Positions 35,897 to 43,831 of a DNA stretch of 64,000 bases are shown here, piece by piece. Origin of the DNA: Actinomyces weissii (GTDB taxonomy: Bacteria; Actinomycetota; Actinomycetes; Actinomycetales; Actinomycetaceae); assembly GCF_016598775.1 (NCBI RefSeq), contig NZ_CP066802.1, forward strand, positions 1,116,001 through 1,180,000. The letters are read 5' to 3'. The notes beneath the pieces are model-generated. The model was not told the origin of the DNA. It made no database searches and was given only the letters and a program-made list of their open reading frames with translations. The translations under genes and the position numbers were made by a program. Position 1 is the first letter of the stretch. Each line of letters starts with the position of its first letter.

Positions 35897-37885
35897 ATGA
35901 CGACGACGGGCAGCCCACGCCAGGACGGTACCGCCCACCCGCTGCTCGACCTGGTGGACGGCCCCAGCGACCTGGCCCGGCTCACCAGCTCCGAGCTGGT
36001 TGACCTGGCCGCTGAGATCCGCGCCTACCTGGTGGACTCCGTGGCCCGCACCGGCGGGCACCTGGGCCCGAACCTGGGGGTGGTGGAGCTGACCATCGCG
36101 CTGCACCGCACCTTCAGGTCCCCGCGTGACGCCATCATCTTCGACACCGGGCACCAGGCGTACGTGCACAAGCTGCTTACCGGCAGGCGCGACTTCAGCC
36201 GCCTGCGGGAGAGCGGCGGACTGTCCGGCTACCCGAGCCGGGCGGAGTCCGTGCACGACGTGGTGGAGAACTCCCACGCCTCCACCGCCCTGTCCTGGGC
36301 TGACGGCATCGCCCGCGCTAACCGGGTCCTGGGCCGCCAGGACCAGCACGTGGTGGCGGTGATCGGCGACGGCGCCATGACCGGCGGGATGGCCTGGGAG
36401 GCGCTGGACAATATCGCCGACTCCGACGACAGGCACCTGGTGATCGTCGTCAACGACAACGGCCGCTCCTACGCTCCCACCATCGGGGGACTGGCCCACC
36501 ACCTGGACGCGCTGCGTACCAACCCCGGCTACGAGCGGGTGCTGTCGGGGGTGAAGCGGCGCCTGCTGTCCCAGGGGGCGCCGGGCAAGGCCGCCTTCGA
36601 GGCGCTGCACGGGCTCAAGCGGGGGCTCAAGGACGTGCTGGTGCCCTCGGCCTTCTTCGAGGACCTGGGCATCAAGTACACCGGCCCGGTGGACGGGCAC
36701 GACATCACCGCCCTGGAGTTCGCCCTGACCCGGGCGCGTGAGTACGCCGAGCCGGTGATCGTGCACGTGATCACCCAGAAGGGCCGGGGCTACACCCCGG
36801 CCGAGGAGGACCTGGCGGACCGCTTCCACGCGGTGGGGCGGATCCACCCGGAGACCGGGCTGCCGGTGGTGCCCTCCCGTTTCGGCTGGACGACGGTGTT
36901 CGCGGAGGAGGTGCTCGCCGCGGCCCGGGCTGACGAGCGCCTGGTGGGGGTGACCGCGGCCATGCAGGCGCCGGTGGGGCTGCAGCCTATGGCCGAGGCG
37001 CTGCCGGGGCGGGTGATCGACGTCGGGATCGCTGAGCAGCACGCCCTGACGGCCAGTGCCGGCATGGCCTTCGCGGGGCTGCACCCGGTGGTTGCCCTGT
37101 ACGCGACCTTCCTGAACCGGGCCTTCGACCAGGTGCTGATGGACGTGGCCCTGCACAGGGCCGGGGTCACGATCGCCCTGGACCGGGCCGGTCTGACCGG
37201 GGCCGACGGGGCCAGCCACAACGGCATGTGGGACATCGCCATGCTGGCGCGGGTACCGGGGCTGCGCCTGGCCGCGCCCCGGGACGAGCAGAGCATGCGG
37301 GAGCAGCTGCGCGAGGCCTTCGCGGTGCAGGACGGGCCCACGGTGGTGCGCTACCCCAAGGGCTCGCTGCCCGAGCCGCTGCCTGCCTGCCGGGTGCTGA
37401 CCGGTGAGGCGGATGGGCCCGGGGCCGCTCCCTTCGAGCGGGTGGACCTGCTCCTGGAGCCGGAGGGCGGGGCGGCGGAGGGCCAGCCCCAGGTCCTGCT
37501 GGTGGGCGTGGGGGCCATGGCCTGCGTGGCCCTGGAGGCCGCCCGTGAGCTGGAGGGTGAGGGGCTGCGGGTGACCGTGGCCGACCCGCGCTGGGTGCTG
37601 CCGGTTTCGCAGACCCTGCTCCACCTGGCGGCGGAGCACGACGTGGTGGTGGTCGTGGAGGACGGCCTGGCCGACGGCGGGGCGGGCTCCGCCCTGCGTG
37701 ACGCCCTGGACGGGCTGGAGCCGGTGCCGGGCCGCGGCTGTCGGCGGGTGCTGCGGCGGGTGGGTGTCCCCGGACGCTTCCTGGAGACCTCCTCCAGGGG
37801 GCGGCTCATGGCGGAGCTGGGCATGGACGTGCCGGGGGTGGCGGAGGCGGTGCGTGAGTCTGTGCGCCGGTGGACAGCCTGCTGA
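35897..37885 (+). CDS. dxs: 1-deoxy-D-xylulose-5-phosphate synthase
   Basis: A 662-aa thiamine-diphosphate enzyme that condenses pyruvate and glyceraldehyde-3-phosphate, the entry to the MEP isoprenoid pathway. It shows RTGGHLGPNLGVVELT, DTGHQAYVHKLLTGR, the ThDP-binding GDGAMTGGMAWEALDN and the transketolase-type EQHALTASAGMA. The start is ATG 35897 with GGAGGAG upstream; the 31 residues before it in the open frame are not family-like. A TATGCT box at about 35803 could be the promoter -10. No other MEP genes are in the window. Confidence 0.95.
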   Translation: MTTTGSPRQDGTAHPLLDLVDGPSDLARLTSSELVDLAAEIRAYLVDSVARTGGHLGPNLGVVELTIALHRTFRSPRDAIIFDTGHQAYVHKLLTGRRDFSRLRESGGLSGYPSRAESVHDVVENSHASTALSWADGIARANRVLGRQDQHVVAVIGDGAMTGGMAWEALDNIADSDDRHLVIVVNDNGRSYAPTIGGLAHHLDALRTNPGYERVLSGVKRRLLSQGAPGKAAFEALHGLKRGLKDVLVPSAFFEDLGIKYTGPVDGHDITALEFALTRAREYAEPVIVHVITQKGRGYTPAEEDLADRFHAVGRIHPETGLPVVPSRFGWTTVFAEEVLAAARADERLVGVTAAMQAPVGLQPMAEALPGRVIDVGIAEQHALTASAGMAFAGLHPVVALYATFLNRAFDQVLMDVALHRAGVTIALDRAGLTGADGASHNGMWDIAMLARVPGLRLAAPRDEQSMREQLREAFAVQDGPTVVRYPKGSLPEPLPACRVLTGEADGPGAAPFERVDLLLEPEGGAAEGQPQVLLVGVGAMACVALEAARELEGEGLRVTVADPRWVLPVSQTLLHLAAEHDVVVVVEDGLADGGAGSALRDALDGLEPVPGRGCRRVLRRVGVPGRFLETSSRGRLMAELGMDVPGVAEAVRESVRRWTAC

Positions 37886-38110
37886 GCGTCTGCTGGACGG
37901 TCCGGGACCCTGGTAGGGACCTTGGTCCTAGGGGAGGGGCTCCCTTGAGGGGCTGTGAGTGAGAACACCGGATAGGGTGGCCAGTTAGCGGTACGCGGAC
38001 CAAGGGCCCGCATAGGCTTGTGCTGTCAGCGCGTCGGAGCGCTGGTGGGCCCCACAAGGGCGACAAGGCAACGGGTGGCCGGATCGCCACCCACAACATG
38101 GAGGGCACGG

Positions 38111-40234
38111 ATGACCACTGAGGTCACAGCTTCCGCCAGCGCGGAGCGCAGCAGCACCCGCGAGGACGCCTGGGAGGGCTTCGTCAAGGGCCCGTGGGCC
38201 GAGGACATCGACGTCCGCGACTTCATCCAGCGCAACTACACCCCCTACGACGGTGACGCCTCCTTCCTGGCCGACGCCACCAGCAAGACCCTGGGGCTGT
38301 GGCAGACCCTTGAGGACAACTACCTCAAGGAGGAGCGCAAGGTCCGCATCCTCGACGTCGACACCGACACCCCCTCGGACATCGACGCCTTCAAGCCGGG
38401 CTACATCTCCCCGGATGACGACGTGGTCGTCGGCCTGCAGACCGACTCCCCGCTCAAGCGCGCCATGATGCCCAACGGCGGCTGGCGCATGGTGGAGCAG
38501 GCGATCAAGGAGGCGGGCAAGGAGGTCAACCCCGAGGTCAAGAAGATCTTCACCAAGTACCGCAAGACCCACAACGACGCCGTCTTCGACATCTACACCC
38601 CGCGCATCCGCGCCGCCCGCTCCTCCCACATCATCACCGGCCTGCCGGACGCCTACGGGCGCGGCCGTATCATCGGCGACTACCGTCGCGTGGCCCTGTA
38701 CGGCGTCGACTTCCTGATCGCCGAGAAGGAGCGCTCCAAGGACGCCGTGGCCGCGCAGGGCTTCTCCGAGCACTGGGCCCGCTACCGTGAGGAGCACTCC
38801 GAGCAGATCAAGGCCCTCAAGAAGCTCAAGGTCATGGCCGAGTCCTACGGCTTCGACATCTCCGGGCCCGCCAAGGACGCCCACGAGGCCGTGCAGTGGA
38901 CCTACTTCGCCTACCTGGCCTCGGTCAAGTCCCAGGACGGTGCCGCCATGTCCATCGGCCGCCTGTCCGGCTTCCTGGACATCTACTTCGAGCGCGACCT
39001 GAAGGCCGGGGTCATCGACGAGACCCGTGCCCAGGAGCTCATCGACAACATGGTCATGAAGCTGCGCATCACCCGCTTCCTGCGCACCACCGACTACGAC
39101 CAGATCTTCTCCGGCGACCCCTACTGGGCCACCTGGTCCGACGCGGGCTTCGGTGAGGACGGCCGCTCGTTGGTCACCAAGACCTCCTTCCGCCTGCTGC
39201 AGACCCTGCGCAACCTGGGACCCGCCCCGGAGCCGAACATCACCATCTTCTGGGACGAGAAGCTGCCCAAGGGCTACAAGGACTTCTGCGCCCTGATCTC
39301 CATCACGACCTCCTCCATCCAGTACGAGGCCGACGAGCAGATCCGTGACCACTGGGGCGACGACGCCGCCATCGCCTGCTGCGTGTCCCCCATGCGCGTG
39401 GGCAAGCAGATGCAGTTCTTCGGGGCTCGCGTCAACTCCGCTAAGGCCCTGCTGTACGCCATCAACGGCGGCCGTGACGAGATGACCGGCAAGCAGGTGG
39501 TTACCGGACTGCCCGGTATCGAGGGCGACGGCCCCCTGGACTTCGACGAGGTCTGGGCCAAGTACGAGGACATGCTGGACTGGGTGGTGGGCACCTACGT
39601 CGAGGCGCTCAACATCATCCACTACTGCCACGACCGCTACGCCTACGAGTCCATCGAGATGGCGCTGCACGACTCCGAGATCATCCGCACCATGGGCTGC
39701 GGTATCGCGGGCCTGTCGATCGTGGCGGACTCCCTGTCGGCCATCAAGTACGCCAAGGTCACCCCGGTGCGGGACGAGACCGGCCTGGTGGTGGACTACG
39801 TCACTGAGGGTGAGTTCCCGATCTACGGCAACGACGACGACCGCGCCGACGAGATCGCCGCCACCGTGGTGCACACCATCATGTCCAAGATCAAGGCCCA
39901 GCCCTTCTACCGGGACGCCATCCCGACCCAGTCGGTGCTGACCATCACCTCCAACGTCGTCTACGGCAAGGCCACGGGCTCCTTCCCCTCCGGCCACCAG
40001 AAGGGCACCCCCTTCTCCCCGGGCGCCAACCCGGAGAACGGCATGGACACCCACGGCATGGTCGCCTCCATGCTGTCCGTGGGCAAGCTCGACTACAACG
40101 ACGCCCTGGACGGGATCTCCCTGACCAACACCATCACCCCCCAGGGGCTGGGTCGCACGCTCGAGGAGCGCGTCTCCAACCTGGTGGGCATCCTCGACGC
40201 CGGCTTCGTCCCTGACGAGTCCGCCGACGTCTGA
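38111..40234 (+). CDS. pflB: Pyruvate formate-lyase body lacking the glycyl-radical domain
   Basis: A 707-aa formate C-acetyltransferase. It splits pyruvate with CoA into formate and acetyl-CoA under anoxia. The thiyl pair Cys423-Cys424 is in IACCVSPMRVGKQMQFFGAR. PFL landmarks TITSNVVYGKATGSFPSGH and FSPGANPENGMD run to the end. The protein stops after ERVSNLVGILDAGFVPDESADV, which corresponds to the point in E. coli PflB (760 aa) just before the C-terminal radical domain. That domain is encoded separately by the next gene. ATG 38111 follows GAGGGCAC. The 225-bp leader must hold the promoter; I find no convincing FNR or Rex site. Confidence 0.95.
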   Translation: MTTEVTASASAERSSTREDAWEGFVKGPWAEDIDVRDFIQRNYTPYDGDASFLADATSKTLGLWQTLEDNYLKEERKVRILDVDTDTPSDIDAFKPGYISPDDDVVVGLQTDSPLKRAMMPNGGWRMVEQAIKEAGKEVNPEVKKIFTKYRKTHNDAVFDIYTPRIRAARSSHIITGLPDAYGRGRIIGDYRRVALYGVDFLIAEKERSKDAVAAQGFSEHWARYREEHSEQIKALKKLKVMAESYGFDISGPAKDAHEAVQWTYFAYLASVKSQDGAAMSIGRLSGFLDIYFERDLKAGVIDETRAQELIDNMVMKLRITRFLRTTDYDQIFSGDPYWATWSDAGFGEDGRSLVTKTSFRLLQTLRNLGPAPEPNITIFWDEKLPKGYKDFCALISITTSSIQYEADEQIRDHWGDDAAIACCVSPMRVGKQMQFFGARVNSAKALLYAINGGRDEMTGKQVVTGLPGIEGDGPLDFDEVWAKYEDMLDWVVGTYVEALNIIHYCHDRYAYESIEMALHDSEIIRTMGCGIAGLSIVADSLSAIKYAKVTPVRDETGLVVDYVTEGEFPIYGNDDDRADEIAATVVHTIMSKIKAQPFYRDAIPTQSVLTITSNVVYGKATGSFPSGHQKGTPFSPGANPENGMDTHGMVASMLSVGKLDYNDALDGISLTNTITPQGLGRTLEERVSNLVGILDAGFVPDESADV

Positions 40235-40290
40235 GTCCTCCACGGACCATCTGTCACATCTAGATTCACACAACCAGAAAGGGTGCCATC

Positions 40291-40539
40291 ATGGCTACCA
40301 CCTACGAAGAGCGCCTGGCGTCGATGAAGGCGCAGCGCGCGGACAACGGCGGCGTCAAGGGCCTGTACCACGCCAACATCAACGTGCTCGACCGCACCAC
40401 CCTGGAGGACGCGATGGAGCACCCGGAGAACTACCCGAACCTGACGGTCCGTGTCTCCGGCTACGCGGTCAACTTCGTCAAGCTCACGCGCGAGCAGCAG
40501 CTTGACGTCCTAAACCGCACCTTCCACGCCGGCGCCTGA
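40291..40539 (+). CDS. grcA: Stand-alone glycyl-radical subunit of pyruvate formate-lyase (GrcA-like)
   Basis: An 82-aa protein. Residues 25-82 match the last 60 residues of Pfl[22 protein letters not shown], then [15 protein letters not shown] with radical Gly57, and the [15 protein letters not shown] tail. Residues 1-24 ([20 protein letters not shown]...) have no PflB counterpart. It has its own ribosome site (AAAGGG) and ATG 56 bp after pflB, and pflA follows. In E. coli, YfiD/GrcA replaces the oxygen-damaged C-terminus of PFL. Here it appears to be the primary, not the spare, radical domain, because the adjacent PflB has none. Confidence 0.93.
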   Translation: MATTYEERLASMKAQRADNGGVKGLYHANINVLDRTTLEDAMEHPENYPNLTVRVSGYAVNFVKLTREQQLDVLNRTFHAGA

Positions 40540-40562
40540 GCCGTAAGGGTGTTTGGACTCAG

Positions 40563-41441
40563 ATGACTGGGACCATCACCCCCGACGTGACGGGCGGCCG
40601 GGACCAGGACTTCCTGGCCCCGGCCGCCCGCCTGCGCGGGGCCGGCACAGGCGGGCTGGAGGAGCTCACGGACCTTGAGCGCTCCGAGCGCCTGGTGCGT
40701 ATGCGTGAGGGCAGCCTCGGCTCGATCCACTCCTGGGAGCTGGTGACCGCGGTGGACGGGCCAGGTACCCGGATGACCGTGTTCCTCAACGGCTGCCCGC
40801 TGCGCTGCCTGTACTGCCACAACCCGGACACCTTCCTCATGAAGGACGGCGAGCCCGTCTCCGCCGAGGAGCTGCTGCGGCGCATGAAGCGCTACCGGGG
40901 CGTGTTCCGCGCCTCCGGCGGCGGCATCACCCTCTCCGGCGGCGAGGTGCTGATGCAGCCCGCCTTCGCGGCCCGGCTGCTGCGGGGGGCCAAGGAGATG
41001 GGGATCCACACCTGCATCGACACCTCCGGCTTCCTGGGCGCCAGCTGCACCGATGAGATGCTTGACGACATCGACCTGGTGCTGCTGGACGTCAAGAGCG
41101 GCAACGAGACCACCTACAAGCAGGTCACCGGCCGGGACCTGGCCCCCACCATCGCCTTCGGCGACCGCCTGGCCGCCAAGGGGATCGAGATCTGGGCGCG
41201 TTTCGTGCTGGTGCCCGGCCTGACCGACGATCCCGAGAACGTGGAGCAGGTGGCCCGCATCATCGAGCGCTGGCGCTCCAGCGTCACCCGGGTGGAGGTC
41301 TTGCCCTTCCACCAGATGGGCACCGACAAGTGGGACAGCCTGGGCCTGGACTACCAGCTGCGCGAGACCCGGCCCCCAGAGCCGGAGCTCGTGGAGTCCA
41401 CCCGCGCGATCTTCCGCGCCCACGGCTTCACCGTGCACTAG
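40563..41441 (+). CDS. pflA: Pyruvate formate-lyase-activating enzyme (radical SAM)
   Basis: A 292-aa radical-SAM enzyme that abstracts a hydrogen from the PFL glycine. The CX3CX2C cluster motif is CPLRCLYC followed by HNPDTF; SGGGITLSGGEVLMQP is the SAM-binding GGE region. The N-terminus is 55 residues longer than E. coli PflA, with a helical charged stretch (LTDLERSERLVRMREGSLGS). It lies 23 bp after the glycyl-radical gene, so its substrate is presumably the split PflB/GrcA complex. ATG 40563 is the first start. Confidence 0.95.
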   Translation: MTGTITPDVTGGRDQDFLAPAARLRGAGTGGLEELTDLERSERLVRMREGSLGSIHSWELVTAVDGPGTRMTVFLNGCPLRCLYCHNPDTFLMKDGEPVSAEELLRRMKRYRGVFRASGGGITLSGGEVLMQPAFAARLLRGAKEMGIHTCIDTSGFLGASCTDEMLDDIDLVLLDVKSGNETTYKQVTGRDLAPTIAFGDRLAAKGIEIWARFVLVPGLTDDPENVEQVARIIERWRSSVTRVEVLPFHQMGTDKWDSLGLDYQLRETRPPEPELVESTRAIFRAHGFTVH

Positions 41442-41473
41442 CGGTGGCTCCGCCCCGGCGGCAGCCCTCACAG

Positions 41474-41505
41474 CGGTCCGGCACCAGCAAGGCGGTGCCG
41501 GACCG
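41474..41505. terminator. Terminator between pflA and rnd
   Basis: CGGTCCGGCACC pairs perfectly with GGTGCCGGACCG (12 bp) over an 8-nt loop, 32 nt past pflA and 17 nt past the convergent rnd stop. Confidence 0.85.
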
Positions 41506-41522
41506 ACCTGTCTCAGCCTGTC

Positions 41523-42800
41523 TCAGGCCAGGGCCTGCGCCAGGTGCGGCGCGGCCTGCTCCACCTGCCAGGGGCGGGCCTGGTGGGCCACCAGGACCTC
41601 CTCGACCTGGGCGGCGCTGGGGTGCATGAGCCCCGCCTCGCCCAGGTCCCACGCCAGGTGCCGCTGGGTATCCGGGGACAGCAGCAGCTCCTGGGGCAGC
41701 CGCAGCTGCTCAGCCCGGTCCTTGACCGCCTGGCGCACGGGCGTCAGCAGCTCTGCCGCCTGGGCGTGGTTACGGCTCCAGCTGCGCGGCTGGGGCAGCT
41801 CACCGGGCCCCAGGGGGGCGTGCGCGGCGGGCAGCTCGGAGTCAGGCAGGGCCAGGGCCCGCTCCACCGCCTGCCACCACTGCTCCTGGTGCAGCCGGGC
41901 CTGCCGGGAGGAGAACTCCCGCAAGGCTGCTAGCTTCCTGCGGGAGGTGGGGCGGGCCAGGGCGGCGGCGATCAGGGCGGCGTGCGGCAGCACCTTGGAG
42001 GGGGTGCGGTCCTCCTGCTGGGCGATGCGCTCACGGGTGGTCCACAGCTCGCGCAGCACCGCCAGGCCCCGTTGGGAGCGGATCGCTTTGCCTGCGCGGG
42101 GGGTCTTGCGCCAGGGGTCGGTCTTGGCCGGGCGCGGCGGGCGCGTGCGCAGGTGCTCGAACTCCTGCTCGGCCCACTCTGCCTTGCCCGCGGTCACCAG
42201 CTCCTCGCCCAAGGCCTCACGCAGCTCCGCCAGGAGCTCCACGTCCAGGGCCGCGTACACCAGCCAGGACTCCGGCAGGGGACGCACCGACCAGTCGGCA
42301 GCCGCATGGTCCTTGGCCAGACGCAGCCCCAGGGTCTCCTCCAGCACCGCCCCCAGGCCCACGCGCTGGCGGCCCAGCAGACGCGCGGCCAGCTCGGTGT
42401 CGAAGAGGCGGGCGGGCACCAGCCCCAGGTCCGCCAGGCAGGGCAGGTCCTGGTCGGCGGCGTGCAGGATCCACTCGGGCCCGTCCAGGGCCCGGGCCAG
42501 GTCCGCCGTGGCGCCGCAGCTGACCGGGTCGATGAGAACAGTGCCGCAGCCCTCCCGGCGCAGCTGCACCAGGTAGGCGTCCTGGCCGTAGCGGAAGCCG
42601 GAGGCGCGCTCGGCGTCCACCGCCACCGGCCCGTGGCCGCGGGCCAGCCTGGCGGTGGCGGTGGCCAGGGAGCTGGGGTCTGCGACCACCGGGGGCACGC
42701 CCTCGCGGGGGCGGTGCAGCGGCAGGATGTCCTCCTCCTGCACGGGGTCGTCGGTGGTGCCCGGCGGCTCCACGGGCAGCGGGGGCTCGGCCGGGCTCAC
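41523..42800 (-). CDS. rnd: Ribonuclease D-like 3'-5' exoribonuclease with HRDC domain
   Basis: A 425-aa DEDDy exonuclease. Catalytic residues: Asp and Glu in AVDAERAS, Asp in HAADQDLPCL, and Tyr/Asp in LVYAALDVELL. An HRDC domain follows in the second half (AVLRELWTTRERIAQQEDRTPSKVLPHAALIAA split around residues 235-270). It trims tRNA and other stable RNA 3' ends. The start is GTG 42800, overlapping the upstream DUF3000 stop by 4 bp (GTGA). In other actinobacteria DUF3000 and rnd are also neighbours. Confidence 0.93.
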   Translation of the reverse strand: MSPAEPPLPVEPPGTTDDPVQEEDILPLHRPREGVPPVVADPSSLATATARLARGHGPVAVDAERASGFRYGQDAYLVQLRREGCGTVLIDPVSCGATADLARALDGPEWILHAADQDLPCLADLGLVPARLFDTELAARLLGRQRVGLGAVLEETLGLRLAKDHAAADWSVRPLPESWLVYAALDVELLAELREALGEELVTAGKAEWAEQEFEHLRTRPPRPAKTDPWRKTPRAGKAIRSQRGLAVLRELWTTRERIAQQEDRTPSKVLPHAALIAAALARPTSRRKLAALREFSSRQARLHQEQWWQAVERALALPDSELPAAHAPLGPGELPQPRSWSRNHAQAAELLTPVRQAVKDRAEQLRLPQELLLSPDTQRHLAWDLGEAGLMHPSAAQVEEVLVAHQARPWQVEQAAPHLAQALA

Positions 42801-43360
42801 CTGTCCGTCCTAGCCTCGGTCAGCGGGAGGGCCAGGTCAGGGGAGTCGCCGGCGGCCAGGTGGACCGTCGCGTACCAGGCAGTCAGGTGGGGGCCCAGGT
42901 CAGTGGTGCTGGGTGACCAGGAGGCGCGTACCTCCGCCTGGGCGGAGGCGCTGGACAGCTCCAGACCCCCAAAGGTGTCCGAGACGACCCGGGTCACGGT
43001 GCCGACCAGGGCCCGGTAGCCGGCCCCGGCCTGCTCCAGGCTGTCAGTCAGCCAGGACCAGGCCGCCCGGCCCAGGGCGCCGTCGGAGGCCATAGAGTCC
43101 TCAATGCGGGTGCGCACCTGCACCACCACCCGCAGGTCACCGTCCCAGGCGGCCTGGCTGGCGGGGTCGTGCAGCACCACGAAACGGCCGCTGGCCGCCT
43201 CCTGCCCGTCTACCTGGTGGAAGGTGCTGGCCGTGATAGCCGCGGAGAAAGGGGCGATGCGTGCCGGGCCGGGAACTTCCTCGACGTGCATCTGGCGGGG
43301 GAGTGGGGCGTGACGCAGGGAGGACAGAACCTCCTGGAAGCGTTCCGGCGTATCGGTCAT
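42797..43360 (-). CDS. DUF3000 domain protein
   Basis: A 187-aa actinobacterial protein of unknown function. Family-like features are the N-terminal PERFQEVLSSLRHAPL, AYATVHLA-type C-terminal segment (TAWYATVHLAAG) and RIAPFSAAIT. The start is ATG 43360; an open frame continues through the tRNA genes but is an antisense artefact. It is coupled to rnd. A perfect 12-bp palindrome lies 26 bp upstream. Confidence 0.85.
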   Translation of the reverse strand: MTDTPERFQEVLSSLRHAPLPRQMHVEEVPGPARIAPFSAAITASTFHQVDGQEAASGRFVVLHDPASQAAWDGDLRVVVQVRTRIEDSMASDGALGRAAWSWLTDSLEQAGAGYRALVGTVTRVVSDTFGGLELSSASAQAEVRASWSPSTTDLGPHLTAWYATVHLAAGDSPDLALPLTEARTDR

Positions 43361-43386
43361 GCCGACGCCTGTCTCCTGGTGGTTGA

Positions 43387-43398
43387 TTGTGGTCACAA
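43387..43398. promoter_or_regulatory. Perfect TTGTG-GT-CACAA palindrome upstream of the DUF3000-rnd operon
   Basis: The site TTGTGGTCACAA lies 26 nt upstream of the DUF3000 start codon. Its half-sites resemble those bound by CRP/FNR- or Rex-type regulators, but the centre is shorter than either consensus. The regulator is unknown. Confidence 0.4.
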
Positions 43399-43544
43399 CG
43401 CTCAGGCTATCTGGGAAGGTTGTTTCGTGCAGGGCGCACACGCCGCAAATAGGACCGACGTGGTTTCGGGGTTCTCCCCAAAGCGTCCGTACCCAGAAAG
43501 GCCGAGGCTGTGAGCGAGGCCATGGGACGCAGGTGGACAGCGGT

Positions 43545-43573
43545 TTGTGCTGCTGTACGATCTCTGTTAACTT
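43545..43573 (+). promoter_or_regulatory. Promoter of the tRNA-Gly/tRNA-Val pair
   Basis: TTGTGC (-35) and TAACTT (-10) are 17 bp apart. Initiation would fall near 43580, followed at once by a CACCCG/CGGGTG hairpin (43581-43597) and the first tRNA at 43601. Confidence 0.6.
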
Positions 43574-43600
43574 CCTCCTGCACCCGTTGAGCGGGTGCCT

Positions 43601-43673
43601 GCGGATGTGGCTCAGTTGGTAGAGCATCACCTTGCCAAGGTGAGGGTCGCGGGTTCGAGTCCCGTCATCCGCT
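43601..43673 (+). tRNA. tRNA-Gly (GCC)
   Basis: A 73-nt cloverleaf. Acceptor GCGGATG pairs with CATCCGC, discriminator T. The anticodon stem is TCACC/GGTGA with loop TTGCCAA and anticodon GCC at 43634-43636; the T arm is GCGGGTTCGAGTCCCGT. CCA is not encoded. Confidence 0.97.
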
Positions 43674-43674
43674 C

Positions 43675-43749
43675 GGGCGATTGGCGCAGCGGTAGCGCGC
43701 TTCCCTGACACGGAAGAGGTCACTGGTTCGATCCCAGTATCGCCCACCA
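43675..43749 (+). tRNA. tRNA-Val (GAC), CCA encoded
   Basis: Acceptor GGGCGAT pairs with ATCGCCC. The anticodon stem is CTTCC/GGAAG with loop CTGACAC and anticodon GAC; the T arm is CTGGTTCGATCCCAG. Discriminator A and an encoded CCA end the gene. It is separated from tRNA-Gly by one nucleotide, so both come from one transcript. Confidence 0.97.
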
Positions 43750-43754
43750 GTGGC

Positions 43755-43787
43755 AGGGCCGGGACTCGGGTAGTCCGGCCCTTTCTT
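43755..43787 (+). terminator. Terminator of the tRNA pair
   Basis: AGGGCCGGGACT pairs with AGTCCGGCCCT (one bulged G) and is followed by TTCTT, a conventional intrinsic terminator just upstream of the ATP-grasp gene. Confidence 0.8.
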
Positions 43788-43831
43788 CATGTCTATCCTG
43801 CGTAGTGCAGGAATGGCTCAGAAGATATTGG

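Noticed and set aside
37886..38110. Possible FNR or Rex box before pflB (TGTGAGTGAGAACACC; TTGTGCTGTC)
   Set aside because: Neither is a real palindrome at the needed spacing; matches are partial and could be chance.
37985..40273. 762-codon open frame antisense to pflB
   Set aside because: It is a GC-rich shadow of a clear enzyme gene and has Gly/Val/Asp/His-rich, non-protein-like composition.
43361..43747. Open frame continuing the DUF3000 gene upstream through both tRNAs on the minus strand (GIEPVTSSVSGK, DGTRTRDPHL)
   Set aside because: These strings are the well-known translations of tRNA antisense strands; the real start is ATG 43360.
43601..43749. tRNA-linked integrative element around tRNA-Gly/Val
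   Set aside because: No integrase and no repeated tRNA 3' end downstream within the window.
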